Shown here one piece after another: positions 51,590 to 59,958 of a stretch of 59,958 nt of DNA. The notes beneath the pieces were generated by a model that saw only the letters and a list, made by a program, of their open reading frames with translations, ran no database searches and was not told the origin of the DNA. Positions within the stretch are counted from its first letter, which is position 1. Each line of letters begins with the position of its first letter. The DNA comes from Gammaproteobacteria bacterium (lineage in GTDB: Bacteria; Pseudomonadota; Gammaproteobacteria; Steroidobacterales; Steroidobacteraceae): positions 1-59,958 of the forward strand of contig VBMV01000074.1 in NCBI GenBank assembly GCA_005878835.1. Direction: 5' to 3'. A program made the position numbers and the translations under genes.

Positions 51590-52435
51590 ATGCCGAGCCA
51601 ACGCGACAAGGCGATGCGCTTCCGGGCGCTGCACGAGACTCCCGGCATCTTTGTGATTCCCAACGTCTGGGATGGCGGCTCGGCGAGCGTCATGGCGGGA
51701 CTCGGATTCGAGGCGCTCGCGACTTCGAGCGCCGCGTGCGCCGCGACGCTGGGCAAGCTCGATGGTGAGATCACGCGCGAGGAAGCGCTGGCGCACGCGC
51801 GCCTGATCGTGGGCGTAAGCGCGCATCCCGTGGCCGCCGATCTCGAGAACGGCTTCGGCGACTCACCCGAGACGGCGGCGGAAACCATCCGCCTGGCCGC
51901 CGCGGCCGGCCTCGTGGGCGGCTCGATCGAGGATGCCAGCGGCGATCCGCGCGCGCCGATCTACCCGCTGGAACAGGCGGTGGAGCGCGTGGCGGCCGCG
52001 GCGGAGGCGGCGCATCGTCTGCAGTTCCCGTTCACGCTCACCGCGCGCGCCGAGAACTTCCTGCACGACAAGCCTGACCTGGACGACACCGTGCGTCGCC
52101 TGCAGGCTTTCGAGCGCGCCGGCGCCGATGTGCTGTTCGCACCTGGGTTGCCCGACCTGGCCGCGGTGCGCATCGTGTGCAGTGCGCTCGCGAAGCCGGT
52201 CAACTTCATGGTCGGGATACGCGGCAGATCGTTCGCGCTCGCCGATCTTGCGGCCGCCGGCGTGAGGCGAGTGAGCCTGTCCACCTCGCTCTATCGCGCC
52301 GCGATCACCGCCGTATTCATTGCGGCGCGCGAAGCGAAGCAAGTCGGGACCTTCGGCTATGTCGAGACCCTGATGAAGGGCGACGAGCTGACGGGGTACC
52401 TGCGGCAGCAGGCGCTGGCACGCAACGCCGCGTGA
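51590..52435 (+). CDS. Isocitrate lyase/PEP mutase-family protein
   Basis: 281 residues. A TIM-barrel enzyme of the PEP mutase/2-methylisocitrate lyase group: VIPNVWDGGSASVMAGLGFE, the metal-site region VAADLENGFG, GGSIEDASGD and LTARAENFL. The usual KRCGH loop of isocitrate lyases is absent, as in oxaloacetate-decarboxylase- or phosphonate-type members, so the substrate is uncertain. The ATG at 51590 is chosen because the family begins there; the frame is open upstream to 51422. It is convergent with the WbuC-like gene. Confidence 0.85.
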   Translation: MPSQRDKAMRFRALHETPGIFVIPNVWDGGSASVMAGLGFEALATSSAACAATLGKLDGEITREEALAHARLIVGVSAHPVAADLENGFGDSPETAAETIRLAAAAGLVGGSIEDASGDPRAPIYPLEQAVERVAAAAEAAHRLQFPFTLTARAENFLHDKPDLDDTVRRLQAFERAGADVLFAPGLPDLAAVRIVCSALAKPVNFMVGIRGRSFALADLAAAGVRRVSLSTSLYRAAITAVFIAAREAKQVGTFGYVETLMKGDELTGYLRQQALARNAA

Positions 52436-52454
52436 GGCGCGCGCCACGGCCGCG

Positions 52455-52934
52455 TCAGGCCGGCGGCGTGTCTCCGGGCTGCGCACCGCGCAGCCACTCG
52501 AGGAACTTCGGCACCGACGGGTGACCCTCGGCGGGCGCCCAGGGAGCGAATTCGGCCGCCGTGGCCGGATCGTACGGACCCTCCTTGATCTCGAGGAACG
52601 CACCGCCGCCGGCACCCGGCACCACGGTGTGCCAGGCGCCCTGGGACGTCTCGTACCCCATGCTGTCCGTGCCGTCGCCGACGCCGTAGCGCGCCGTCAC
52701 GCGGCCGCGCTCGTCGAAGGTGAGGACGTCCACGCGCCCGCGCACGATCACCGCAAGCTCCGAGCGGGTCCTGTGTCGATGCGGCCGGAAGTACGAGTCG
52801 CCGCAAGCCACCACGAGGAAGCGCTGCACCGGATCCGCGGCTGTGGCGTGGATGTTGTGATGGGCGCGGGCGCGCGGACTCGACGCCGCCTTCACGGCGA
52901 GCTCATCCAGCAGGGTTCGCGACAGCAGCTTCAC
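52455..52934 (-). CDS. WbuC-family cupin metalloprotein
   Basis: 159 residues. The N-terminal ARAHHNIHATAADPVQRFLV and the metal site SYFRPHRHRTRSELAVIVRG match the WbuC cupin family, often found near O-antigen loci but also elsewhere. The catalytic role is not established. Its ATG overlaps the stop of the upstream MFS gene by 4 nt (ATGA), so they are co-translated. Confidence 0.85.
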   Translation of the reverse strand: MKLLSRTLLDELAVKAASSPRARAHHNIHATAADPVQRFLVVACGDSYFRPHRHRTRSELAVIVRGRVDVLTFDERGRVTARYGVGDGTDSMGYETSQGAWHTVVPGAGGGAFLEIKEGPYDPATAAEFAPWAPAEGHPSVPKFLEWLRGAQPGDTPPA

Positions 52935-54166
52935 GCCGCCAGCCTATCAACCCGCCCGGGGGTGTGCTGCTTGTGAACGTCGGGCAGAAGCGCGGCCAGC
53001 AGCCCGATCAGCGGCAGGAAGGCGCACAGCTGGTAGACGAAATCGATGCCGATGTGGTCGGCGACTTTGCCGAGCACCGCCGCGCCGACGCTACCCATGC
53101 CGAAGGCGAGCCCGAAGAACAGTCCCGCGACCATGCCGGTGCGCCCCGGGAGCAGGTCCTGCGCGTACACCACGATCGCCGGGAACGCCGAGGCGAGGAT
53201 GAGCCCGATCGGCACGGTGAGCACACAGGTCCAGAAGAGGTTCGCGTGCGGCAGCAGCAGCGTAAAGGGCAGAACACCCAGAATCGAGGCCCAGATGATG
53301 TACTTGCTGCCGAGCCGATCGCCCAGGGGTCCGCCGGCCATGCCGCCCACTGCCGCAGAGGCCAGGAACACGAACAGCAGCAGCTGCGAGGTGCGTACCG
53401 AAACGTGAAAATGGTCGATGAGATAGAAGGTGTAATAGCTGGTGACGCTCGCGAGGTAGACGTACTTCGAGAACACCAGCGCCAGCAGCACCGTAATGGC
53501 GAGGACGACGTGACGGCGCGGCGCGCCCGGCGCCTGCGATCCCGCCGCGCGCGCCAGGCGCGTGATGCCATGCGTCTTGTACCAGTGCCCCACATTGATG
53601 AGCACCACCATGCCGAGCAGTGCCGCAATTGAGAACCATGCCACGCTCGACTGGCCGCGCGGCAGCACGATGAAGGCCGCGAGCAGCGGGCCCGCTGAGG
53701 TACCGAAGTTGCCACCCACCTGGAATACCGACTGCGCCAGGCCGTGCTTGCCGCCCGAGGCCATGCGTGCCACGCGCGAGGATTCGGGGTGGAACACCGA
53801 CGAGCCGGTGCCGATGAGCGCGGCCGCAAGCAGCAGCAGCGCGTAGCTGTCGGCAAAGGCGAGCAGCACCAGCCCCGCCAGTGTGAACCCCATACCGGTC
53901 GCCAGGGAGTAGGGGCGCGGGCTCTTGTCGGCGAATGCCCCCACCAGCGGCTGCAGGAGCGATGCGGTGAACTGGAAGGTGAAGGTCAGGAGCCCGATCT
54001 GCGTGAAGCTCAAGCGATACGAGCTGCGCAGCATCGGATACAGCGCCGGCAGGAGCGACTGCATCATGTCATTCAGCAGGTGGCAGAAGCTGATGGCCAC
54101 GAGGATGCCGAAGGCCGTGCTGCCGGCGGTGCTGATGCGGCCGAGCGTGGGGGTCGATTCGTTCAC
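52931..54166 (-). CDS. MFS efflux transporter, fosmidomycin-resistance (Fsr) type
   Basis: About 411 residues from a GTG at 54166 (VNESTPTLGRIST). Twelve helices; the family signature FGILVAISFCHLLNDMMQSL and LPALYPML is at the first helix, followed by LTFTFQFTASLLQPLVGAFA. Proton-driven export of small molecules; the substrate is unknown. The frame is open to 54277, but the extra residues cross the upstream terminator hairpin. Coupled to the WbuC-like cupin. Confidence 0.9.
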   Translation of the reverse strand: MNESTPTLGRISTAGSTAFGILVAISFCHLLNDMMQSLLPALYPMLRSSYRLSFTQIGLLTFTFQFTASLLQPLVGAFADKSPRPYSLATGMGFTLAGLVLLAFADSYALLLLAAALIGTGSSVFHPESSRVARMASGGKHGLAQSVFQVGGNFGTSAGPLLAAFIVLPRGQSSVAWFSIAALLGMVVLINVGHWYKTHGITRLARAAGSQAPGAPRRHVVLAITVLLALVFSKYVYLASVTSYYTFYLIDHFHVSVRTSQLLLFVFLASAAVGGMAGGPLGDRLGSKYIIWASILGVLPFTLLLPHANLFWTCVLTVPIGLILASAFPAIVVYAQDLLPGRTGMVAGLFFGLAFGMGSVGAAVLGKVADHIGIDFVYQLCAFLPLIGLLAALLPDVHKQHTPGRVDRLAA

Positions 54167-54259
54167 AGGAGAAGGTCCTGCACGGGAAGGACGTAATTGA
54201 AGCCGATCCGACCCCGTCTGCCCATCTCTCCAAATAGGGTGCGCCGCAACGCGAGCCGC

Positions 54260-54294
54260 AAAGAAAGCGCGGTGCACCCGGGGAGTGCACCGCG
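54260..54294 (-). terminator. Rho-independent terminator of the TonB receptor gene
   Basis: Reading the minus strand, a perfect 10-bp stem (CGCGGTGCAC, 54268-54277, with GTGCACCGCG, 54285-54294) with a 7-nt loop is followed by CTTTCTTTG. It lies 24 bp after the TonB receptor stop, the expected place. Confidence 0.8.
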
Positions 54295-54317
54295 AGCCGG
54301 CCCGGCAGTCCCCGGGC

Positions 54318-56822
54318 TTAGAAGCGCTGCCCGAAACGGATGCCGATGGTGCGCGGGGTACCGATCACCGCCAGAGGCTTCTGGCCGCAGATCGGCGTGC
54401 CCCCCAGCTGGATGGTGCATTCCGCGAAGCGGTATACCTCCGCGCGCCGGTCGAGCACGTTGTTGGCGAAGATCTCCGCAGTGAAGTTGCCTCGGGCGAT
54501 GCCGGCCAGGACATCGAGCAATCCGTAACCCGGCTGAGTGCCGACCAGCAGGTTGTCGTACGGCACCAGCTCGGAACGGGTCGAGCTCTGGTAGTCGAAG
54601 GCGCCCTGCACGTGGGCCTCGAGCTGGCCGCCCATCGGGAAGGTGTAGCGCGCGGTGAGGTTGCCCTTGAACTTCGGGACGATCGGCAGCTGCGTGTCGG
54701 CGGGGGCCGCGTCGGTCGCCGGACAGGTCGTGAGCGGCTGCGGCTGGCCACTGGGGTCGACATCGAGACAGAAGTCCTTGGCGAGCTTCGGATCGAGCTC
54801 GGTCGCCCCCAGGCTGAGGGAGAGTCCCTGCGCAGGAGCCCATTCCAGCTGCTGCTCCGCGCCCTTGATGCGCGCCGCGCCCGCGTTGCGCACTATGGTA
54901 AAGGAGTTCTGGCCCAGAAATCCGAACTGGAAGTTCTTCCAGTCCTGCCAGAAGAATGCACCGTTGAATCGCAGGTGGTTGTTCAGCCAGCTTGTCTTGA
55001 AGCCGATTTCGTAGTTGGTCAGATAATCGGGTTCGTAAGTGGCGAGCGGCGCCAGCGGCGGCGGCACCTGGATGCGGCGATTGAGGCCACCGGGTCGGAA
55101 TCCCCTGGAGTAGGTCGCGTAGAGCATGTGATTGTCGTCGACCTTCCAGGTCAGGTTGAATTTCGGCGTGGAACCGTTCTTCTGCACTCCCCTCGCGAGG
55201 TCGACGCATGGACCGCCCAGAATGCCGGGCTTCACGCAGTCCACGCCGCGCGTCGGCACCGTCGAAGCCTCGCCGGTGGACGAGCCGTACGGGTTGTTCA
55301 AGCCGAAGCCGAAGAACCCATCGAGCGAGTTGTCGTAGCGGAAGAAGCGGTAGCCCACCGATGCGGTCAACTTCGCTGTCACGTCATAGCTCAGCTCGCC
55401 GAACACCGCATAGTCGCGATCCACGCGGATCTGATCGGTCAGCCAGAAGGTGTGCGGCCAACCGGTGACGGACTGAAGCACGGGTAACTCATCGATCAGG
55501 TAGTCCTGCAGGATGTAGTGCTGCTGGCGCTCGTAGAAGAGGCCGCCGATGAAACGCAGCGGCTTCTCCTTGGGCGTTGCCACGCGCAGCTCATGGCTCG
55601 TCTTGCGGTACTGGTCCCTGCCGTTGATCCACTGCGACGGATTGATCTGGTGGCCGACGCCCTGCTCGAATGAAGTGATGTAGGTCGTGTTCTGATCATA
55701 GAGCAGCGAATAGTCGCTGTAGTCGGACACGGTGTGGTCGTTGCGGCGCAGGTAGCCGCCGGCGTAGGTGATGTCGAAATTGCTGACATGGCCCTCGACC
55801 GTGAGCGCCGCTTGCCACCACTGGTCGGAGATGGAGTCGGGATAGAAGCGCCGTGTGGACAGAACCCCCGGGATGGCCGGATCCGCGAAGGCGGTGCCGT
55901 CCTGCCGGGTGCTCTGCCCCACGAAAGTTGGCGTCAGGGTCCAGCTGTCGTTGAGATTGACCCTGAGTGCCGCGCGGCCACCATATGTGTCGGTGGCGTT
56001 GAAGCGCTGCTTCGCCCGCACGGGCGTGGTCTGGCAGCCCGCGGCCGGCGGACTGAAATTCGACAGGCAGCCGTCGCTCGGGTAGCTGATGGTGCCGGGG
56101 ACGTTGTCGATGTAGCCGCCGTCGCGCTCCGCCCAGCCGACCAGACGAACCGCCGCGCTGCTGCCGACGGGGATGTTCACGAAGCCCTCGGCGACGTAGC
56201 CGCCCTGGCCGCGCAGCGTGTTACCCGTGACATCGTAACCGGCCTTGAAGGCGGAAGCGTCCGGCTTGTTGGTGATGATGCGCACCGTGCCGGCCTCCGA
56301 GCTCGCGCCGTACAGCGTGCCCTGCGGTCCGGCGAGCGCCTCCACGCGCTCGATGTCGTAGACGTGGATGTCGAGCGGACCCTGGATGGTCGTGACCGGC
56401 TGCTCGTCCAGGTACACGCCGACGCTCGGCAGCGGGCCGGAGTGGTTCGCGTTGTCGCCGCTGGCGACCCCGCGCATGTAGATCTTGGCGAAACCCGGGC
56501 CGCTGGTCTGGTAGGCGATGCTCGGCAGGAACTTCACGTAGTCATTGAAGTTCTGCACCCCGAGCTCCTGCAGCCTCGCGGTGCCGAGGGCCGTGATACT
56601 GATCGGCACGTCCTGGAGATTTTCGGTGCGCTTCTCCGCCGTCACCACGACCTCTTCGAGGCCTCCGGTGCCGCCGGCCTCGGCGGCATACAGACGTGGT
56701 ATCGCCGCCACGACGGCGGCGGCGATCGGCGCGCGCCGCAGCAGTACCCGCGTGCGCGAGGCGCGGGCCGTCCGGTCCACGACGCCTATTCTCTCCAGCT
56801 TGCGTGATCGGCTGCTCTGCAT
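54318..56822 (-). CDS. TonB-dependent outer-membrane receptor
   Basis: 834 residues. A basic, hydrophobic export signal (about 25-47) is followed by the TonB-box-like LEEVVVTAEKRTENLQDVPI (about 55-74). A plug domain has YMRGVASGDN, LYGASSEAGTVRIITN and VEALAGPQGTLYG, and a 22-strand barrel ends in FGQRF. The class is that of Caulobacter/Steroidobacter-type receptors for oligosaccharides, siderophores or hydrophobic compounds; the ligand is not predictable. Downstream of, and probably co-transcribed with, the TPR-sulfotransferase gene that ends 35 bp before its start region on the same strand. Confidence 0.93.
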   Translation of the reverse strand: MQSSRSRKLERIGVVDRTARASRTRVLLRRAPIAAAVVAAIPRLYAAEAGGTGGLEEVVVTAEKRTENLQDVPISITALGTARLQELGVQNFNDYVKFLPSIAYQTSGPGFAKIYMRGVASGDNANHSGPLPSVGVYLDEQPVTTIQGPLDIHVYDIERVEALAGPQGTLYGASSEAGTVRIITNKPDASAFKAGYDVTGNTLRGQGGYVAEGFVNIPVGSSAAVRLVGWAERDGGYIDNVPGTISYPSDGCLSNFSPPAAGCQTTPVRAKQRFNATDTYGGRAALRVNLNDSWTLTPTFVGQSTRQDGTAFADPAIPGVLSTRRFYPDSISDQWWQAALTVEGHVSNFDITYAGGYLRRNDHTVSDYSDYSLLYDQNTTYITSFEQGVGHQINPSQWINGRDQYRKTSHELRVATPKEKPLRFIGGLFYERQQHYILQDYLIDELPVLQSVTGWPHTFWLTDQIRVDRDYAVFGELSYDVTAKLTASVGYRFFRYDNSLDGFFGFGLNNPYGSSTGEASTVPTRGVDCVKPGILGGPCVDLARGVQKNGSTPKFNLTWKVDDNHMLYATYSRGFRPGGLNRRIQVPPPLAPLATYEPDYLTNYEIGFKTSWLNNHLRFNGAFFWQDWKNFQFGFLGQNSFTIVRNAGAARIKGAEQQLEWAPAQGLSLSLGATELDPKLAKDFCLDVDPSGQPQPLTTCPATDAAPADTQLPIVPKFKGNLTARYTFPMGGQLEAHVQGAFDYQSSTRSELVPYDNLLVGTQPGYGLLDVLAGIARGNFTAEIFANNVLDRRAEVYRFAECTIQLGGTPICGQKPLAVIGTPRTIGIRFGQRF

Positions 56823-56857
56823 GTGCTCTCCCCTTGAAACACGAACGTGTGTAATCG

Positions 56858-58903
56858 TCAGTTATCGCGATGAGCAGGTGAAAAATCAGGTACGCGCGGA
56901 TACGAAACCAGCACCGGGCCCAGCGCCGTCTTCAGCGGCTCGAGCCACTGCTCGAAGTGACGCCACTGCTCGGTGCCCTGGCGGTAGATCGGGCTGCGGA
57001 CCTGCTCGGAGCTCGCCGTGCGCACGGCGCGCTCGTTCTCGTAGAAACGCAGGCAGCCTGCTTCGAACGGCAGGCGGCAGTATTCCAGAAGGCGTCGCAC
57101 CTCATCCTCGGTGTTCTCCACCATGTCTTCGTAGAAGACGCGGTGCACGCGCTGCGGCAGAACCGCGTCAAAGTGCGCCATCAGCTCGACGTAAGCGCGG
57201 TAGTAGGCACCGAGTTCCGCGAGGTCGTAGGTAAAGTTCTGACCGCGGGCAAAATGCTGCTTGAAATTGGAAAAGCAGCAGCCGAGCGGGTGGCGACGCG
57301 CGTCGATGATGCTGGCGTTCGGCAGCATCAGATGAATGAGCCCGACGTGCAGGAAGTTGTTGGGCAGCTTGTCGATGAAGAACGGCCGCTGGCTCTTGCG
57401 TTGAATGCGGGTGCGCGCGAGATAATCTTCGCCGACCGCGCGCAGCTGCTCGCCGCCCAGTGCCTCGAGGGCCAGCGGGTAACGCAGCTCTTCAGTGCCG
57501 GCGCGCGCGGCGATGCTCTGGGCGAGCGCCGGCACGTCCGGCAACTCCATGGTGCCCTCGACCTGAGAGTGGCTCGAGAGAATTTGCTCGATGAGTGTCG
57601 AGCCGGCGCGCGGCAGGCCGACGATGAAAATCGGATCCGTTGCTGAGGCCCCGGCGCCCGCACGCGAAGCGAAGAACGCCCCCGTGAAGAACGCCTTGCA
57701 GCGCGCGACGTGGTCAATGATGCGCTCAGGCTCATAGTGCACGCGGGCACGGCGCAGCGCGTTGCCTTCGCGGTAGTGCTCAAAGGATTCCGCGTAGAGC
57801 GACTGGTCCTCGAGCGCCTTGCCGAGTGCGAAATGAAAGTGATAGCGGTCTTCCACGCTGAGGTCCGCGCGTGCGAGTTGCGCTCGCATGTGCGCGAGCT
57901 CCTCTGGGCCGAAGCGGTAGGTCTTGAGATTGGCGAGACTCCACCAAACCTCTCCCAGGTGCGGATCGAGCTCGATCGCCCGCCGGTACGCGCCGATGCC
58001 TTCGGCTCTCTGGCCCGAGGTCTTGAGAGCGTGGCCATAACTCAGCCAGATCTTCGCCTGGCGCGGGTACACTTTCAGAACCTCGACGTAGGTCGCGATG
58101 GCGCGAGCGTACTCGCCGATGCCGGCGAGGACTGCGGCGTACAGGTTGCGGTAGTTGGGGTTGCCCGCATCGGTGGCCAGCAGGCGCTCGATCTGGGGCA
58201 GGGCGGCCGAGTACTTGCCTTGGCGATACAGGGCCACCGCATAGTTCTGGCGCGCGTTATGAAACGCCGGTGCCAGCTCCAGGCACCGCGCCAGGAGGCT
58301 CTCGGCGTCGCCGTAGCGGCCCAGGCGCGCGGCGACTTCCGCGAACATGCGGATGGCCGCAATGTCGGTGGGATACTCGAGCAGATGGCGTCGCAGCAGC
58401 GCCTCGGCCTCAGGAATGCGGTTTTCGCACAGGGCGGCGCCGGCTGCGAGCAGCTGCGGATCGCGCGTGGAGGTCTTGAGGAAGCGCGCGCGCGCCGTCT
58501 CGGCCCCTGCATCGTCGCCAACCGCCATGAGGTGATCGGCGAGGGCTCGCCACGCATCTGGCAAATCGGGGTTGATCTGCACGCTGCGGCGCAGTGCCGT
58601 CACCGCTTCCTCACCCCGTCCGAGCGCACCGAGCGTCAGTCCTAGCTCGTAGTGAGCGGCGGCCCAGCACGGCTGGCTCGTGGCCAGCGGCTCGAGCACG
58701 GCGAGCGCCACCGCGGGATCGCCGCCCGCGCGCCGGGCGATGCCCAGGATCAGAGTTGCGCCGGGGTGCCCCGGGGCGGCTTTGAGAATCTCGCTAGCCT
58801 GTTCGGCGGCGAGCGCCGGATCGCGCTCGAGCAGGCGCCCTGCGTGGGCGAGTGCGACGTCGACTGATCCTACGGCCTCTGCTGCGCCACTCCCCACGTT
58901 CAT
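56858..58903 (-). CDS. TPR-repeat sulfotransferase-domain protein
   Basis: 681 residues. The N-terminal two-thirds are about ten TPR repeats (RLLERDPALAAEQASEILKA to about 380). The C-terminal part is a sulfotransferase-3-like domain with the PAPS-binding loop FIVGLPRAGSTLIEQILSSH and DARRHPLGCCFSNF. Such fusions commonly accompany TonB receptors in Steroidobacter, Sphingomonas and relatives. The sulfate acceptor is unknown. It precedes the TonB receptor on the same strand by 35 bp. Confidence 0.9.
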   Translation of the reverse strand: MNVGSGAAEAVGSVDVALAHAGRLLERDPALAAEQASEILKAAPGHPGATLILGIARRAGGDPAVALAVLEPLATSQPCWAAAHYELGLTLGALGRGEEAVTALRRSVQINPDLPDAWRALADHLMAVGDDAGAETARARFLKTSTRDPQLLAAGAALCENRIPEAEALLRRHLLEYPTDIAAIRMFAEVAARLGRYGDAESLLARCLELAPAFHNARQNYAVALYRQGKYSAALPQIERLLATDAGNPNYRNLYAAVLAGIGEYARAIATYVEVLKVYPRQAKIWLSYGHALKTSGQRAEGIGAYRRAIELDPHLGEVWWSLANLKTYRFGPEELAHMRAQLARADLSVEDRYHFHFALGKALEDQSLYAESFEHYREGNALRRARVHYEPERIIDHVARCKAFFTGAFFASRAGAGASATDPIFIVGLPRAGSTLIEQILSSHSQVEGTMELPDVPALAQSIAARAGTEELRYPLALEALGGEQLRAVGEDYLARTRIQRKSQRPFFIDKLPNNFLHVGLIHLMLPNASIIDARRHPLGCCFSNFKQHFARGQNFTYDLAELGAYYRAYVELMAHFDAVLPQRVHRVFYEDMVENTEDEVRRLLEYCRLPFEAGCLRFYENERAVRTASSEQVRSPIYRQGTEQWRHFEQWLEPLKTALGPVLVSYPRVPDFSPAHRDN

Positions 58904-59376
58904 GTGACAAATCTACCACGATCCATCGAAGTCCTGCGGGCCGTCGCGTTTTGCACGCCCGGCCGTGCAGTGTGGCAGGTGATCAAGGGTCCGGAGCGGT
59001 TTGTCAGGCGGCCGCAACAAGCTGCCGCGCGCCCGGCGGCGCTTCGGACGCAGCGACATCGGCGGCGGCATGATCGCGCGGGAGGCGAAGCCTCTCACCG
59101 CGCGGCTGGCTCGTCCGCCGCCTCGCGCACGACTGCAGTCGCATCGAGCTCGCGAGCCTGCCGCGCTGCCACGATGGGAGTCGGCCGCTGTGGATGAGGG
59201 GCTGGGAAACTGCCAACATGCGCCTGGGCAGTCCTCACCAGCGCCACAGCATCCTCGCCGATCTTGGGCGCAGAAAGAGGACCGGCTCGCCAAGGCGGCC
59301 GAGCGCATGTCGGACGCCGTCAGCAGCGACTGGCGCAAGTGGCGCACAGCGATGCGGTCCTGAGGGGGGGTGAGGC
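58904..59376. other. 473-bp region without a convincing gene
   Basis: This lies between the divergent TPR-sulfotransferase and MATE genes. Open frames exist on both strands (for example plus 59001-59363, ending KEDRLAKAAERMSDAV) but lack family features, a ribosome site or consistent composition. It may hold decayed coding sequence. The last bases (GAGGGGGGTGAG) are the MATE ribosome site. Confidence 0.5.
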
Positions 59377-59958
59377 GTGAAGGATCTGACGCAAGGGTCC
59401 ATTACACGGCTGCTGGTCGCAATGGCGGTGCCGATCGCCATCGGCATGCTGTTCCAGACCCTGTACTTCCTGGTGGATCTGTACTTTGTCGCGCGGCTCG
59501 GGGAGGCCGCCATCGCCGGCGTCAGCACCGCCGGCACCATAAGCTTCGTGATCCTCGCGCTGACGCAGATGCTGGGCGTCGGCACCGTGGCGCTGGTCTC
59601 GCATGCGGTCGGGCGCAAGGACCAGGCCGAAGCCAACCTGGTGTTCAACCAATCGGTGCTGCTGTCCGCGATCTGCGGCGGGCTCACGCTGGCGGCCGGG
59701 TTCCTGGTCGGCGGTGCCTACGTGCGCTCGGTCGCGGCGGATCCGGCCGCTGCCGCCGCGGGTGTGGCTTACCTTTACTGGTACACCCCGGGGCTGGCGC
59801 TGCAGTTCGCGCTGGTGGCCATGGGCTCGGCGCTGCGCGGCACCGGCATCGTGCAACCGACCATGGTCGTGCAGATGCTGACGGTGATCCTGAACACGGT
59901 GCTGGCGCCGGTGCTGATCGCCGGCTGGGGCACGCACCATCCACTCGGCGCGGCGGGC
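59377..59958 (+). CDS. MATE-family efflux protein, N-terminal part (runs off window)
   Basis: 194 residues from a GTG (VKDLTQGSITRLLVAMAVPI) preceded by GAGGGGGGTGAG. Membrane helices with MATE motifs follow: MLFQTLYFLVDLYFVARLGE, VSTAGTISFVILALTQMLGV, GTVALVSHAVGRKD and GSALRGTGIVQPTM. Exports drugs or metabolites in exchange for Na+ or H+. The C-terminal half lies beyond the window. Confidence 0.93.
   Translation, partial: MKDLTQGSITRLLVAMAVPIAIGMLFQTLYFLVDLYFVARLGEAAIAGVSTAGTISFVILALTQMLGVGTVALVSHAVGRKDQAEANLVFNQSVLLSAICGGLTLAAGFLVGGAYVRSVAADPAAAAAGVAYLYWYTPGLALQFALVAMGSALRGTGIVQPTMVVQMLTVILNTVLAPVLIAGWGTHHPLGAAG

Noticed and set aside
58904-59376. Several 60-144-codon frames on both strands
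   Set aside because: No family features, no ribosome site and random-looking composition; reported only as an uncertain region.
1-59958. tRNA, rRNA, CRISPR array, phage or insertion-sequence genes
   Set aside because: No cloverleaf, repeat-spacer array, transposase or integrase motif was seen in any gap or reading frame. A covariance-model scan would be needed to exclude small RNAs.

Overview
The window is GC-rich DNA, densely coding on both strands, with third codon positions dominated by G and C. Gene content points to a free-living, aerobic Gram-negative bacterium. It includes a TonB-dependent receptor paired with a TPR-sulfotransferase, outer-membrane barrel proteins, lipoprotein di-heme cytochromes, a PQQ-type dehydrogenase and an E. 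coli-like NADP isocitrate dehydrogenase next to its AceK kinase/phosphatase. A gammaproteobacterium of the Steroidobacter/Nevskia/Xanthomonas side fits best. This is inference from gene families, since no rRNA or other marker is present. I saw no tRNA, rRNA, CRISPR array or insertion sequence.

Layout. 1-2.5 kb (minus): icd, a NUDIX hydrolase and the start of aceK. 2.6-5.3 kb: an APC permease coupled to agmatine deiminase. 5.4-12.8 kb: an exported subtilase with a C-terminal sorting-type tail, a TPR membrane protein, a PQQ dehydrogenase and a divergent PlpD-like patatin/beta-barrel protein. 12.9-26.5 kb: a cupin, msrA, the first of two paralogous di-heme lipoproteins, an exported CocE-type hydrolase, a relict copy of the 3' end of msrA, a CHASE4-HAMP-GGDEF-EAL protein, an SDR, a Phd/VapC toxin-antitoxin pair abutting an orphan ribbon-helix-helix gene, an MFS carrier, a TonB-C-like protein, a GlcG/HbpS-like secreted protein and the second di-heme lipoprotein.

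26.6-46.4 kb is the most coherent block and looks like a quaternary/methylated amine island. It holds an MttB-family methyltransferase without pyrrolysine, overlapping a PhnD-like binding protein that lacks a signal peptide, then a fatty-acid desaturase and a second exported subtilase. These are followed by a complete OsmF-YehY-YehX-YehW betaine-type ABC importer (minus). Divergent from the importer lies soxB-soxD-soxA-soxG (heterotetrameric sarcosine oxidase), coupled to a dimethylglycine/sarcosine dehydrogenase-like gene that carries a frameshift, and then an amino-acid permease. Together these suggest uptake of betaine-like compounds and stepwise N-demethylation to glycine, feeding one-carbon units to folate.

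46.5-60 kb: a VOC protein, an MBOAT acyltransferase with an SGNH-like partner, a zinc-ribbon protein, an SRAP DNA-protein crosslink protein, a His-rich secreted protein, a PEP mutase/isocitrate lyase-family enzyme, a WbuC-type cupin coupled to a fosmidomycin-resistance-type MFS pump, a TonB receptor with a clear terminator, a TPR-sulfotransferase and the start of a MATE exporter.
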